A stretch of 64,000 nucleotides of DNA, taken from the NCBI RefSeq assembly GCF_009760405.1, contig NZ_WRPP01000004.1:744001-808000 (forward strand), in the 5' to 3' direction. Origin of the DNA: Nocardia terrae (GTDB taxonomy: Bacteria; Actinomycetota; Actinomycetes; Mycobacteriales; Mycobacteriaceae). Shown here piece after piece: positions 48,771 through 56,998 of this stretch. Below the pieces are notes generated by a model, which made no database searches, was not told the DNA's origin, and saw nothing but the letters and a program-made list of their open reading frames with translations. Position 1 is the first letter of the stretch. Every line of letters starts with the position of its first letter. The position numbers and the translations under genes are program-made.

Positions 48771-50801
48771 TTATGTGGTCTTCGGGGCCGTCAGGTCGTA
48801 GAGGGTGATGCCGTCCACTTCCTGAGAGTCGAAGTGCTCCTTGACCCATGCGGTGATCTGAGAGCTCTGGCTGTTGCTGTTGCCGCCGCGCTCGCCGCCG
48901 CCCATCTGGCTGCCGCTGATGAAGTAGTGGATCCTTCCGACCTGCACGTACTCCTGGAACTGAGCCAATGTCGGGGACGGGTCGCTGCCGTTGAAGCCGC
49001 CGACCGGCATGACCGGCAACTGGGTCGCCAGCTGGAAGCCGGCCGCCGAGTTGGAGCTGACCGTGGCGGCCACCCAGGTGTAGTCGGAGCCGTCGGCCTT
49101 CAACAGCGCGGTGACCTTGTCGCTCGGGGTGCTCGCCATCATCATGTTGCCCGCACCGCCGCCGAAATCGCCGGGGCCGCCGCCCTTTCCGGCGGTGTTG
49201 CCGGGGAAGCCCGCGGTGTCACCGTGGTTTCCGGCCGCGCCGCGCTGACCGCCGGGACCGCCGAAGCCGCCAGCGGGCCGATCGCCGAAGCCGTGTCCGC
49301 CCGGACCCCAGCCACCGCGGGTCATGGGTCCGGCCGAGGGCATGGGGCCCTGGTGGGCCGTGGTCAGCCCGTTCACGGTGTACGCGATCGGTCCGGCCAA
49401 ACCGACCAGTACTGCCGCCGCCGCGGCGACCAGACCGGCCTTGCGCGGCAGGCGAATCAGGACGAGCAGGGTGGCGACGATGCCGCCGACCAGAACCACC
49501 CAGCGCAGCCACGGCACGAAGGAGGTACTGCGGGACAGGATGATCCACGACGTCGCGGTGGTCAGACCCACTGCCAGGGCGGTGGTCAGGCGCACCCACA
49601 GGGTGTCGCGGTGCTGCCAGGCGAGCACCGAGCCCACGCCGACGAGCGCGGCCACCGCCGGGGCCAGCGCCACGGTGTAATACGGGTGGAAGATGCCCTT
49701 CATGAAGCTGAACACCAGCCCGGTGCCCAGCAGCCAGCCGCCGAACAGGATGAGCGTGGCCCGCCGCGGATCGGTGCGGGTCAGCTTGCCGCGCAACACG
49801 AGTCCCACGACCAGCAGCACCAGCGCCGCCGGGATGAGCCAGGCGATCTGACCGGCCTGCTGCGGCTGGAACAGCCGCCCGATACCGGGCGTGCCCCACA
49901 TGCCTCCGCCGCCGGTCGGCATCTGCTCGCCGCCGCCGAATCCGCCGACACTGCCGGTCTCATCGCCATTGAGGCGGCCGAGACCGTTGTAGCCGAGGGT
50001 CAGTTCGATGATCGAATTGTGCTGGGAGCCGCCGAAGTACGGCCGGTCCGAGGCGGGCCACAGCTCGGCCAGCAGCACCCACCAGCCCGCGCCCACGACC
50101 ATGCCCGCCAGCGCCCCGAACAGCTGCGCGATCCGCGTGCCCAGCTTGGGCGGGCCCGCGATCAAGTAGGTCAGCGCCAGCGCCGGCACCACCAGCAGCA
50201 CCTGCAATTGCTTTGCCAGGAAGCCCAATCCGATGAACGCGCCGGTGAGCAGCAGCCAGCGCCAGCGGCCGTCGGCCACCGCGCGAGTCATGGCCCAGGC
50301 CGCGGCCAGCATGAGGAACACCAGCATGGCGTCCGGGTTGTTGAACCGGAACATCACCGCGGCAATGGGAGTCAGCGCCAGTACCAGCCCCGCCAGCAGT
50401 CCGGCGCTCGCGCCGAAGTCGCGGCGCACGATGGCCCACAGCAGCGCCACCGACGCCACGCCCAGCAGCGCCTGCGGCAGCAGCATGCTCCAGGCGTGCA
50501 GCCCGAAGAGGCGGACCGAGATCTCCATGGGCCACAACGACAGTGGCGTCTTGTCCACGGTGATGGAGTTGGCCGCGTCGGAGGAGCCGAAGAACATCGC
50601 CTTCCACGACACCGAACCGGCCTGCACGGCCGCGGCGTAGAAGGAGTTGGCCCAGCCGTTCGCGGCCAGGTTCCAGATGTAGGCGACGGCGGTGCCGACG
50701 AGCAGTGCCGCCAGTGCCAGGTACTCCCGGCGGCCGGAGCCGTTCGCGGGCGGCTCGGCCGGTGGCGGGGAGAGCCGGGGTTCGGTCAGTGTCGCGGTCA
50801 T
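48771..50801 (-). CDS. GT39-type membrane glycosyltransferase (ArnT/PMT-like)
   Basis: This 676-residue polytopic enzyme has about 12 helices and the GT39 start (YIWNLAANGWANSFYAAAVQ; SSDAANSITVDKTPLSLW), with acidic residues in the first outer loop as catalytic base. A Gly/Pro-rich outer segment (about 490-560) and a C-terminal soluble domain (SDYTWVAATVSSNSAAGFQL) follow. Such actinobacterial enzymes use polyprenyl-phosphate sugars to decorate envelope targets. It overlaps the 61-residue gene (ATGA) and acts with the GT2-GtrA protein, which supplies or flips the lipid-linked sugar. Confidence 0.9.
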   Translation of the reverse strand: MTATLTEPRLSPPPAEPPANGSGRREYLALAALLVGTAVAYIWNLAANGWANSFYAAAVQAGSVSWKAMFFGSSDAANSITVDKTPLSLWPMEISVRLFGLHAWSMLLPQALLGVASVALLWAIVRRDFGASAGLLAGLVLALTPIAAVMFRFNNPDAMLVFLMLAAAWAMTRAVADGRWRWLLLTGAFIGLGFLAKQLQVLLVVPALALTYLIAGPPKLGTRIAQLFGALAGMVVGAGWWVLLAELWPASDRPYFGGSQHNSIIELTLGYNGLGRLNGDETGSVGGFGGGEQMPTGGGGMWGTPGIGRLFQPQQAGQIAWLIPAALVLLVVGLVLRGKLTRTDPRRATLILFGGWLLGTGLVFSFMKGIFHPYYTVALAPAVAALVGVGSVLAWQHRDTLWVRLTTALAVGLTTATSWIILSRSTSFVPWLRWVVLVGGIVATLLVLIRLPRKAGLVAAAAAVLVGLAGPIAYTVNGLTTAHQGPMPSAGPMTRGGWGPGGHGFGDRPAGGFGGPGGQRGAAGNHGDTAGFPGNTAGKGGGPGDFGGGAGNMMMASTPSDKVTALLKADGSDYTWVAATVSSNSAAGFQLATQLPVMPVGGFNGSDPSPTLAQFQEYVQVGRIHYFISGSQMGGGERGGNSNSQSSQITAWVKEHFDSQEVDGITLYDLTAPKTT

Positions 50802-50983
50802 CGGTCGCCTCCTCGGTCAGCTCGGTCGGTCGGGGAATCAGCTCGGTCGGTCGGGGAATCGGCGGGGTCGGTCCAGAAGGGCAGATCGCCGTGTTCGGGG
50901 TGGCTGCGGCCGGGGAAGTCGACCCGCAGCAGCCGGAAGCCGTCGTTCGGAAGCGCTTGCGGCGCAGGGAAGACGATGGTCAC
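50798..50983 (-). CDS. 61-residue protein stitched between GT2-GtrA and GT39
   Basis: The frame starts with GTG at 50983, overlapping the stop of the GT2-GtrA gene (GTGA), and its stop overlaps the GT39 start (ATGA). Such exact coupling on both sides argues that it is translated. The first 40 residues (MTIVFPAPQALPNDGFRLLR, then VDFPGRSHPEHGDLPFW) look ordered; the end is a tandem repeat of ADSPTDR. No helix for the membrane is present. Function unknown. Confidence 0.6.
   Translation of the reverse strand: MTIVFPAPQALPNDGFRLLRVDFPGRSHPEHGDLPFWTDPADSPTDRADSPTDRADRGGDR
50818..50859. repeat. Two tandem copies of a 21-bp unit
   Basis: A 21-bp unit beginning CAGCTCGGTCGGTCGGGGAA is repeated exactly at 50818-50838 and 50839-50859. 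It is a multiple of three and adds seven residues per copy to the 61-residue protein. Confidence 0.9.
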
Positions 50984-52224
50984 CGAACCCCCTCGGGCAC
51001 GGGATGCTTACCGGCATTGCGGAACACCCAGCGCAGACCGACGAACCGCAGCAGCGTCGCGACCAGATTCGCGATCACCAGCACCACGAGTTCGAGATGC
51101 ACCGCCGCGTCCGGCGCCCAGTGATGCAGGGTGTAGAGCGAGCCACTGGTGAGCGCCCAGGCGACGCCGAAGATGGCGAGGCCCTGGAAGTGGTGCGACA
51201 CCGCCTGATTCGACCCGCGCACCCCGAAGGTGAAGGCGCGGTTGGCGGCGGTATTGCCGATCGCGGTGATCAGCAGCGCCAGGAAGTTGGCGGCCTGCGC
51301 ACCCGTGATCCCCTGTAGGAGCACGTAGAGCAGTAGGTAGGCCAGCGTCGAGGTGACGCCGACGATGCCGAACCGCACCAGCTGCCCGACCATGCCCAGC
51401 GGCACACCCTCGACCAGCGGCTCGCGGCCGATGGCGGCGCGCAACTCGTTGATGGGCAGGCGGCCGGTGGTGAGCGCGCGGCCCACCCGCCAGACGCCGA
51501 GCAGGTCCTTGCGGGCGGTGTCGACGATGTCGACCCGCGAGTCCGGGTCGTCGATCCAGTCCACGGGCACCTCGTGGATGCGTAGCCCGATGCGCTCGGC
51601 CAGCACCAGCAGTTCGGTGTCGAAGAACCATTCGCCGTCCTCGACCAGCGGCAGCACCAGTTTGGCGACCTCGCCGCGCATGGCCTTGAAACCGCACTGC
51701 GCGTCGGAGAACTTGGCCTGCAGGGACGCCCGCAGGATGAGGTTGTAGCAGCGGGAGATGATCTCGCGCTTGGGTCCGCGCACCACGCGGGAGGAGGAGG
51801 CCAGCCGGGTGCCGATGGCGACATCCGAATGTCCGGACACCAGCGGCGCGACCAGCGGCAGCAGCGCGTTGAGGTCGGTGGACAGGTCCACGTCCATGTA
51901 GGCGACCACCTGGGCGTCGGAGGCCTGCCACACCTCGCGCAGGGCGCGTCCCCGGCCCTTGCGATCCAGGTGCACCACCCGCACGCCGTCCAGCTGGGAC
52001 GCCAGCTGCTTCGCCACCTCGAGGGTGGAGTCGGTGGAGGCGTTGTCGGCGATCGTGATTCGCGCCGTGAACGGGAAGTTCAGGGTCAGGAAGGCGTGCA
52101 GCCGGCGCACGCAGGGGCCGAGGTCGACCTCTTCGTTGTAGACCGGAACGACCACGTCCACGACGGGCGCGGTCACTGCTTCTGCGGGTTCCGCCTCCCG
52201 GACGGCGGTCACGGTGTCGCTCAT
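50980..52224 (-). CDS. GT2 glycosyltransferase fused to GtrA membrane domain
   Basis: This is a 414-residue fusion. Residues of about 20-260 form a DPM1-like GT2 enzyme (VDVVVPVYNEEVDLGPCVRR; YMDVDLSTDLNAL; DGEWFFDTELL) that makes a polyprenyl-phosphate sugar. Residues of about 280-405 hold four GtrA-like helices (RFGIVGVTSTLAYLLLYVLL), a possible flippase. Start at the ATG at 52224. First gene of the envelope glycosylation operon with the 61-residue protein and GT39. The sugar is not known. Confidence 0.92.
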   Translation of the reverse strand: MSDTVTAVREAEPAEAVTAPVVDVVVPVYNEEVDLGPCVRRLHAFLTLNFPFTARITIADNASTDSTLEVAKQLASQLDGVRVVHLDRKGRGRALREVWQASDAQVVAYMDVDLSTDLNALLPLVAPLVSGHSDVAIGTRLASSSRVVRGPKREIISRCYNLILRASLQAKFSDAQCGFKAMRGEVAKLVLPLVEDGEWFFDTELLVLAERIGLRIHEVPVDWIDDPDSRVDIVDTARKDLLGVWRVGRALTTGRLPINELRAAIGREPLVEGVPLGMVGQLVRFGIVGVTSTLAYLLLYVLLQGITGAQAANFLALLITAIGNTAANRAFTFGVRGSNQAVSHHFQGLAIFGVAWALTSGSLYTLHHWAPDAAVHLELVVLVIANLVATLLRFVGLRWVFRNAGKHPVPEGVR

Positions 52225-52300
52225 AGTGACCAATTTCGATCACCGAACTCACATCAGGCTGCGCCCTGCCTGGGAGCTTCCTGGGAGACCGTGATCCGCG

Positions 52301-53152
52301 TTACCTCGGACCGAGATGCAGCCGCCACAACGGCGAGACCGGTCCGTGTCCCGCGCCCAGGTCGTAGGACGCCTCCAGACAGCGGAAGGTCCACTCCTTG
52401 GCGAAGGCGACGGCGTCGGGGACCGAATGGCCGTGGGCCAGCGCGCAGCAGATGGCCGCGGCCAGGGTGTCGCCGCCGCCGTGGTCGTTGCCGGTGTTCA
52501 GGCGTTTGGCCGGCAGTTCGTGGAAGGTGTCGCCGTCGAAGAGCAGGTCGGTGGACTGCTCGGAGGTGCGCAGGTGGCCGCCCTTGACGATGGCCCAGCG
52601 CGGGCCCAGCGCGATCAGGGCCTCGGCGGCCTTGCGGGCCGAGCCGTCGTCGACGACGTCGATGCCGGTGATGAGCCGGACCTCGTCGAGGTTGGGGGTG
52701 ACCACGGTGGCCAGCGGAATCAGGGTGTGGCGCACCGCCTCCAGGGCCTCGGCGTGCAGCAGGGCGTCGCCGTGCATGGAGGCCGCGACCGGATCCACGA
52801 CCAGCGGGATGTCGCCGTCGCGGCCGATGCCGACCTCGCGGCAGACGCCCGCGACCGACTCGATGATGGCGGTGGAGGCCAGCATGCCGGTCTTGGCCGC
52901 GCCGATGCCGATGTCGCCCACCACGGTTCGCACCTGGTCGGCCACGATCTGCGGCGGGATCTCGTGGAAACCGCTGACGCCCAGGGTGTTCTGCACGGTC
53001 ACCGCGGCCACGGCCACGCAGGCGTGCACGCCGCACATCGCCATGGTGCGGGAGTCGGCCTGAATGCCCGCGCCGCCGCCGGAGTCGGTGCCCGCGATGG
53101 TGAGCGCGCGAACCGGGGTGGCGCCATTCGGGGCGAGGGGTAGGAGTTCCAC
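52301..53152 (-). CDS. thiD: Hydroxymethylpyrimidine (phosphate) kinase ThiD
   Basis: ThiD phosphorylates HMP and HMP-phosphate to HMP diphosphate for ThiE. It has 283 residues, with TIAGTDSGGGAGIQAD and VVDPVAASMHGDALL. The ATP-binding loop reads DHGGGDTLAAA in place of the common HGTGCTLSSA, so the usual Cys is Asp. The GTG at 53152 is used. Unlike in M. tuberculosis, thiD is separated from thiC, by 6 kb. No riboswitch is seen before it. Confidence 0.93.
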   Translation of the reverse strand: MELLPLAPNGATPVRALTIAGTDSGGGAGIQADSRTMAMCGVHACVAVAAVTVQNTLGVSGFHEIPPQIVADQVRTVVGDIGIGAAKTGMLASTAIIESVAGVCREVGIGRDGDIPLVVDPVAASMHGDALLHAEALEAVRHTLIPLATVVTPNLDEVRLITGIDVVDDGSARKAAEALIALGPRWAIVKGGHLRTSEQSTDLLFDGDTFHELPAKRLNTGNDHGGGDTLAAAICCALAHGHSVPDAVAFAKEWTFRCLEASYDLGAGHGPVSPLWRLHLGPR

Positions 53153-53200
53153 GTCACAGACCCTAGTGGTCCGGAATCGCGCCCCGACGCCCGCCCTAAT

Positions 53201-53215
53201 TGAAAACCGTTATCA
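53201..53215 (+). promoter_or_regulatory. Candidate Zur box overlapping the CobW-gene promoter
   Basis: TGAAAACCGTTATCA has arms TGAAAAC and GTTATCA around a central C (one mismatch), close to actinobacterial Zur sites of the type TGAAAACGATTTTCA. TATCAT (53211-53216) may be the -10 hexamer, which puts the transcript start at or near the ATG at 53224, with no ribosome site. Confidence 0.7.
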
Positions 53216-53223
53216 TTAACTGC

Positions 53224-54372
53224 ATGACTTCCGACCCGACTCAGAAACCGCTGCCAGTTACCGTGCTCTCCGGCTTCCTCGGCGCGGGGAAGACGACCCT
53301 GCTCAACCACATCCTGGCCAACCGGGAGGGCCGCCGGGTGGCGGTCATCGTGAACGACATGAGCGAGATCAATATCGATGCCGCTCTGGTCGAGGGCCAG
53401 GGCCACCTCGACCGGACCGAGGAGCGGCTGGTCGAGCTGACCAACGGCTGCATCTGCTGCACGCTGCGCGACGACCTGCTCGAGTCGGTGGGAAAGCTGG
53501 CGCGGGAGGGCCGCTTCGACTACCTGGTCATCGAATCCACCGGCATCTCCGAACCCATGCCGGTGGCGGCCACCTTCGAGTGGGAATTCGAGAACGGCTT
53601 CCGGCTCGGCGACCTGGCGCGGCTGGACACCATGGTGACCGTCGTGGACTCCTCCACTTTCCTGGCGGAAGTGGTCCGGGGGCAGGCCCTGGCCGAACGG
53701 AATCTGCAAGCGGGAGAGGGCGATGCGCGCACCATCGCCGACCTGCTCATCGATCAGGTCGAGTTCGCGAACGTGCTGGTGCTCAACAAGACCGACCTGG
53801 TGAGCGCGAAGGCCCTCGGGACGGTGGAGGCCACGATCCGCCGATTGAATCCCGGCGCGCGCGTGGTGCACGCCGCCCACGGCGTGGTCGATCTCGCCGA
53901 GGTCCTGGACACCGGCCGCTACGACCCCGACCTCGCGGCCCAATTCGACGGCTGGGACGACGAACTCGCGGGCGTCCACACCCCCGAAACCGAGGAATAC
54001 GGCATCAGCAGCCTGCGGTTCACCGCCGACCGCCCCTTCCACCCCGAACGCCTGGAATCCGCACTGGCCCAACTGCATCGGCTGCTGCGCAGCAAGGGCT
54101 TCTTCTGGCTGGCCAGCCGCCCCGACCTGGCCGCCATCTGGTCCCAGGCCGGGCCCAATCTCACCTTCGAACCGGGGGCGCACTGGGACGCCCTGGATAT
54201 GGAGCCGGGCCAGGAAATCGTCTTCATCGGCATCAAGCTCGACCGCCCGCACGTGCGTGATCTCCTGACATCCGCACTGCTGACCGATGCCGAATTGACT
54301 GCGGGCCAGCGGGAATGGCGCACCTACCCCGACCCCTTCCCCACCTGGGATGCCACCCACGAACACGCGTAA
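53224..54372 (+). CDS. CobW/COG0523-type GTPase, likely zinc metallochaperone
   Basis: This 382-residue G3E GTPase has Walker A SGFLGAGKTT, the metal motif GCICCTLRDD (CxCC), switch region VIESTGISEPMPV and NKTD, then a CobW C-terminal domain. COG0523 proteins insert or deliver Zn or other metals, and Zur-regulated members work under zinc lack. The Zur-like box and the lack of cobalamin genes support the zinc role. Upstream in-frame codons are not used because the promoter elements lie there. Confidence 0.92.
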   Translation: MTSDPTQKPLPVTVLSGFLGAGKTTLLNHILANREGRRVAVIVNDMSEINIDAALVEGQGHLDRTEERLVELTNGCICCTLRDDLLESVGKLAREGRFDYLVIESTGISEPMPVAATFEWEFENGFRLGDLARLDTMVTVVDSSTFLAEVVRGQALAERNLQAGEGDARTIADLLIDQVEFANVLVLNKTDLVSAKALGTVEATIRRLNPGARVVHAAHGVVDLAEVLDTGRYDPDLAAQFDGWDDELAGVHTPETEEYGISSLRFTADRPFHPERLESALAQLHRLLRSKGFFWLASRPDLAAIWSQAGPNLTFEPGAHWDALDMEPGQEIVFIGIKLDRPHVRDLLTSALLTDAELTAGQREWRTYPDPFPTWDATHEHA

Positions 54373-54378
54373 AGGCGT

Positions 54379-54417
54379 GTCAGCGATCTTGTCAGCTCGG
54401 CGTCAGTGCGGTGTCAG
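54379..54417 (+). promoter_or_regulatory. Four direct repeats of GTCAG with 12-11-11 spacing, second site
   Basis: GTCAG occurs at 54379, 54391, 54402 and 54413, the same 12-11-11 steps as at 16078-16116. The array lies between the CobW stop and the gene at 54506, 89 bp before its ATG. Confidence 0.6.
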
Positions 54418-54505
54418 CGGTGGCGGACAAAGTATGTCCATCGAACAAAACAGACCTGGATCACCGGATCCGGGACTGCCACAACAGTTTTCGAAGGAGT
54501 ACGCA

Positions 54506-54901
54506 ATGTCCGCCACCCTGAACCTGACCGACCGGGACAAGTCCACCATCCGCTCCGCCGCCTACGGTGCCGTCTCGCTGCTCGCCGCCGCGTCCCCCAA
54601 GCCCAACAAGGCCGCCACCGCGGGCTCCCGGGCCCTCACCTCCGCGACCGGTCGGATCGGCCACGTGCTGAACGCCAAGTCCAAGGACATCCACCTGTCC
54701 GGCAACACCGTCGCCGATCTCGCCGACCAGGTGCTGCCCGCCCTCGCCACCGCGGCGGGCCTGCTCGAGCAGCAGGACCCCGCCGAGGCCGACAGCTTCC
54801 GCGCCGCCATCCTCGTCGCCGTGGAAGCCGCCGCGACCGTCGCCCCCAGCCCCGTCGTCGACGACATGACCCGAAAGGTGACCGCCGCCCTGCACGCCTG
54901 A
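54506..54901 (+). CDS. Small helical protein, unknown
   Basis: This 131-residue alanine-rich, probably all-helical cytosolic protein (MSATLNLTDRDKSTIRSAAY; GAVSLLAAASPKPNKAA) has no family that I recognise. AAGGAGT precedes the ATG at 54506. Its promoter region has the GTCAG array, so it may be induced by a two-component system. The long hairpin at 54911 terminates it. Confidence 0.7.
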   Translation: MSATLNLTDRDKSTIRSAAYGAVSLLAAASPKPNKAATAGSRALTSATGRIGHVLNAKSKDIHLSGNTVADLADQVLPALATAAGLLEQQDPAEADSFRAAILVAVEAAATVAPSPVVDDMTRKVTAALHA

Positions 54902-54910
54902 TAAACCGAT

Positions 54911-54973
54911 CGCCGAGTGGCGCATCCTGGAGGGGATTTCGGACAAATCTCCTCCAGGATGTGCCACTCGGCG
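54911..54973. terminator. Long bidirectional hairpin terminator
   Basis: CGCCGAGTGGCGCATCCTGG (from 54911) pairs with CCAGGATGTGCCACTCGGCG (to 54973). The inner stem continues through AGG-GATTT and AAATC-CCT to a CGGAC loop, making nearly 29-base arms with few mismatches. It lies between convergent genes. Confidence 0.9.
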
Positions 54974-54976
54974 TTG

Positions 54977-55600
54977 TCAGTTGGAGATGCCGGGGGTGCG
55001 TTGGAGGTAGGTGGTGTCGGTGAGTTGGTCGACGAGGAAGTTGGCGAGGTCGGCGCGCGAGATCTTCAGGGACAGGGCGGTTTCGGTGGCGGGGAAGCCG
55101 CGGCGGTAGGTGCCGGTGGCGGGGCCGTCGGTGAAGGCGCTGGGGCGGACGATGGTCCAGTCCAGGTCGCTGGCGACGACGTACTGCTCCTGCTGGACGT
55201 GGTCGGCGTAGGCCTGGCGCAGCAGCATGCCGAACATGACGTACTTCCAGACGAAGTTCAGGTTGCCGCGGCTGTCGCCGACGCCCAGGGAGGATTGGCA
55301 GATCAGGCGTTTGACGCCGGTGCGGTCCATCGCCTCGATCACGAGGCGGGTGCCCTCGGCGCGGACCACGCCCTTGCGGCCCGCGCCCAGCACGACGATC
55401 ACCGCGTCCTGGCCGGCGACCGTGCGCTCCACGGCGGCCGGGTCCATGACATCGCCGACCTCGACCCGCAGCCGCTCGTGCGGGGCGGCGATGTTCGCGG
55501 GGTCGCGGGTCAGCGCGGTGACCTGATGCCCGGCCGCGAGGGCGCGGGCGACGACATGGCGACCGACGGTGCCGGTGGCTCCGAAAATGGCTACCTTCAT
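54977..55600 (-). CDS. NAD(P)-binding atypical short-chain dehydrogenase
   Basis: This is a 207-residue Rossmann protein of the NmrA/HSCARG-like atypical SDR group, with FGATGTVGRHVVARAL at the N-terminus, CQSSLGVGDSRG and DLDWTIVRPSAFTDG. Such proteins are redox sensors or small reductases. The ATG at 55600 follows GAGGTGAG. It stands alone; no regulator is adjacent. Confidence 0.85.
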   Translation of the reverse strand: MKVAIFGATGTVGRHVVARALAAGHQVTALTRDPANIAAPHERLRVEVGDVMDPAAVERTVAGQDAVIVVLGAGRKGVVRAEGTRLVIEAMDRTGVKRLICQSSLGVGDSRGNLNFVWKYVMFGMLLRQAYADHVQQEQYVVASDLDWTIVRPSAFTDGPATGTYRRGFPATETALSLKISRADLANFLVDQLTDTTYLQRTPGISN

Positions 55601-55714
55601 GGCTCTCACCTCGTGTAATTCGTTGTCTCGAAGGTGAATTCAGTACATCAATCCGGGCCGCCGGCGAACATCGCCGTGCGTCTCGCGAACATGCGGGAGG
55701 GTCCAGGCATGCGA

Positions 55715-55747
55715 ATGGCCCGCGTTCCGAGCCGGAACGCGGGCCAT
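55715..55747 (-). terminator. Hairpin after the epoxide hydrolase gene
   Basis: ATGGCCCGCGTTCCG-AGC-CGGAACGCGGGCCAT is a perfect inverted repeat with 15-base arms, 10 bases downstream of the epoxide hydrolase stop on the minus strand. No T tract follows. Confidence 0.75.
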
Positions 55748-55757
55748 CGGGGATCGA

Positions 55758-56912
55758 TCAGGCCAATCGAGCGAAGAACTGGCGAATATCCGCGAGCAAC
55801 ACCTCGGGCGCCTCGTGGGCGGCGTAGTGACCGGCCGCGTCATTGGCGCTGGTCGAGTGCATCGACCTGACGTCATGGGCGTGCCAGCTCACGATGTTCT
55901 TGTGATCCCGGTCGGCGAAGCGGCGCATCGACTGGAAATCGCCCTTGAACATGCACAGCGCGGTCGGCACGGTGGTCGGGCCGGGCGTGCGCTCGGTGTC
56001 GTGGGCGTCCTCCCAGTAGAACCGGATGGACGAGGCGGCGGTGCCGGTCAGCCAGTAGATCGCCGTATTGCCGACGATGAACTCGGCGTCCAGGCTCTCG
56101 CCCATGAGTTGAGAGTTCCAGCCCAGCAGGCCGATCGGAGAATCCGAGATCGCGAAGGCCAGGGTCTGCGGCTGCTGGCTGTGCAGGGTGTTGAACGAGA
56201 ACTTGTTGTCCATGAACCACTGCAGGTGCCCCAGCGCCGCCAGGTCCTCCTCCGGCAGGTCCGCCATCTCGGCCGGATCGCCGGAGGGGAACGAGAACAG
56301 CTGTGTCACATGCATTCCCAGCAGCCGGTCCGGTGCGATGCGGGCCATCTCCGGCGCGACCATCGAGCCCGCGTCATTGCCGATCGCGCCGAAGCGCTCG
56401 TAGCCGAGCCGGACCATCAACTCCACGAAGGCACGGGCGGTGCGGCGGGTGCCCCAGCCGGTGCTGCGGGTCGGGCCGGAGAAGCCGAAGCCGGGCAGCG
56501 AGGGGATGACCAGGTGGAAGGCCGGGGACGCGGCGTCGGCCGGATTGGTCAGCGGCTCGATGACGTCCAGGTATTCGAGGATCGAGCCGGGCCATCCGTG
56601 GATCAGGACGGCCGGGACGGCATCCTCGCGCGGGGAGCGCACGTGCAGGAAGTGGATGTCCTCACCCTCGATCTCGGTGGTGAACTGCGGGTAGGCGTTG
56701 AGCTCGGACTCCAGTGCCCGCCAATCGAATTCGTTCAGCCAGTAGTCGGCCAGCCCGCGCACCCGGTCCGCGGTGACGCCGTACGCGTCGCCCACGCCCG
56801 GCAGCTCGTTCGGGTACAGGGCGTTGCGCAGCCGTGCGGAGAGCTCGTCCAGCTGGGCCTGGGGGACATCGATGCGGAAGGGGCGGATGGCGGTGGTGGG
56901 CTGGGCGTTCAT
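55758..56912 (-). CDS. Epoxide hydrolase
   Basis: This 384-residue enzyme has the epoxide-hydrolase N-terminal domain (IRPFRIDVPQAQLDELSARL) and an alpha/beta hydrolase core with HGWPGS (oxyanion), nucleophile Asp in GNDAGS, and a late His in GHYAAHEAPEVL. It opens epoxides to diols. Two ATG codons lie together (56915 and 56912); the second is better spaced from AAGGAG. It is divergent from a TetR gene with two operator copies between, so it is probably substrate-induced. Confidence 0.92.
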   Translation of the reverse strand: MNAQPTTAIRPFRIDVPQAQLDELSARLRNALYPNELPGVGDAYGVTADRVRGLADYWLNEFDWRALESELNAYPQFTTEIEGEDIHFLHVRSPREDAVPAVLIHGWPGSILEYLDVIEPLTNPADAASPAFHLVIPSLPGFGFSGPTRSTGWGTRRTARAFVELMVRLGYERFGAIGNDAGSMVAPEMARIAPDRLLGMHVTQLFSFPSGDPAEMADLPEEDLAALGHLQWFMDNKFSFNTLHSQQPQTLAFAISDSPIGLLGWNSQLMGESLDAEFIVGNTAIYWLTGTAASSIRFYWEDAHDTERTPGPTTVPTALCMFKGDFQSMRRFADRDHKNIVSWHAHDVRSMHSTSANDAAGHYAAHEAPEVLLADIRQFFARLA

Positions 56913-56928
56913 CATTCTCTCCTTGGTG

Positions 56929-56980
56929 GAACGGAATGCTTCGTTCTGTTTCAACCATAGCGGAACGGATTATTCCGTTC
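56929..56980. promoter_or_regulatory. Two TetR operators GAACGGA-N4-TCCGTTC
   Basis: GAACGGAATGCTTCGTTC (56929-56946, one arm mismatch) and GAACGGATTATTCCGTTC (56963-56980) have the same layout: 7-bp arms and 4-bp centre, 34 bp between centres. They cover the promoters of the epoxide hydrolase and the TetR gene. Confidence 0.75.
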
Positions 56981-56998
56981 AAGTGGTAATCTCGGTTC

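Noticed and set aside
53224..54372. Cobalamin biosynthesis CobW
   Set aside because: No cobalamin genes are nearby, and the CxCC motif with a Zur-like box points to a COG0523 zinc chaperone.
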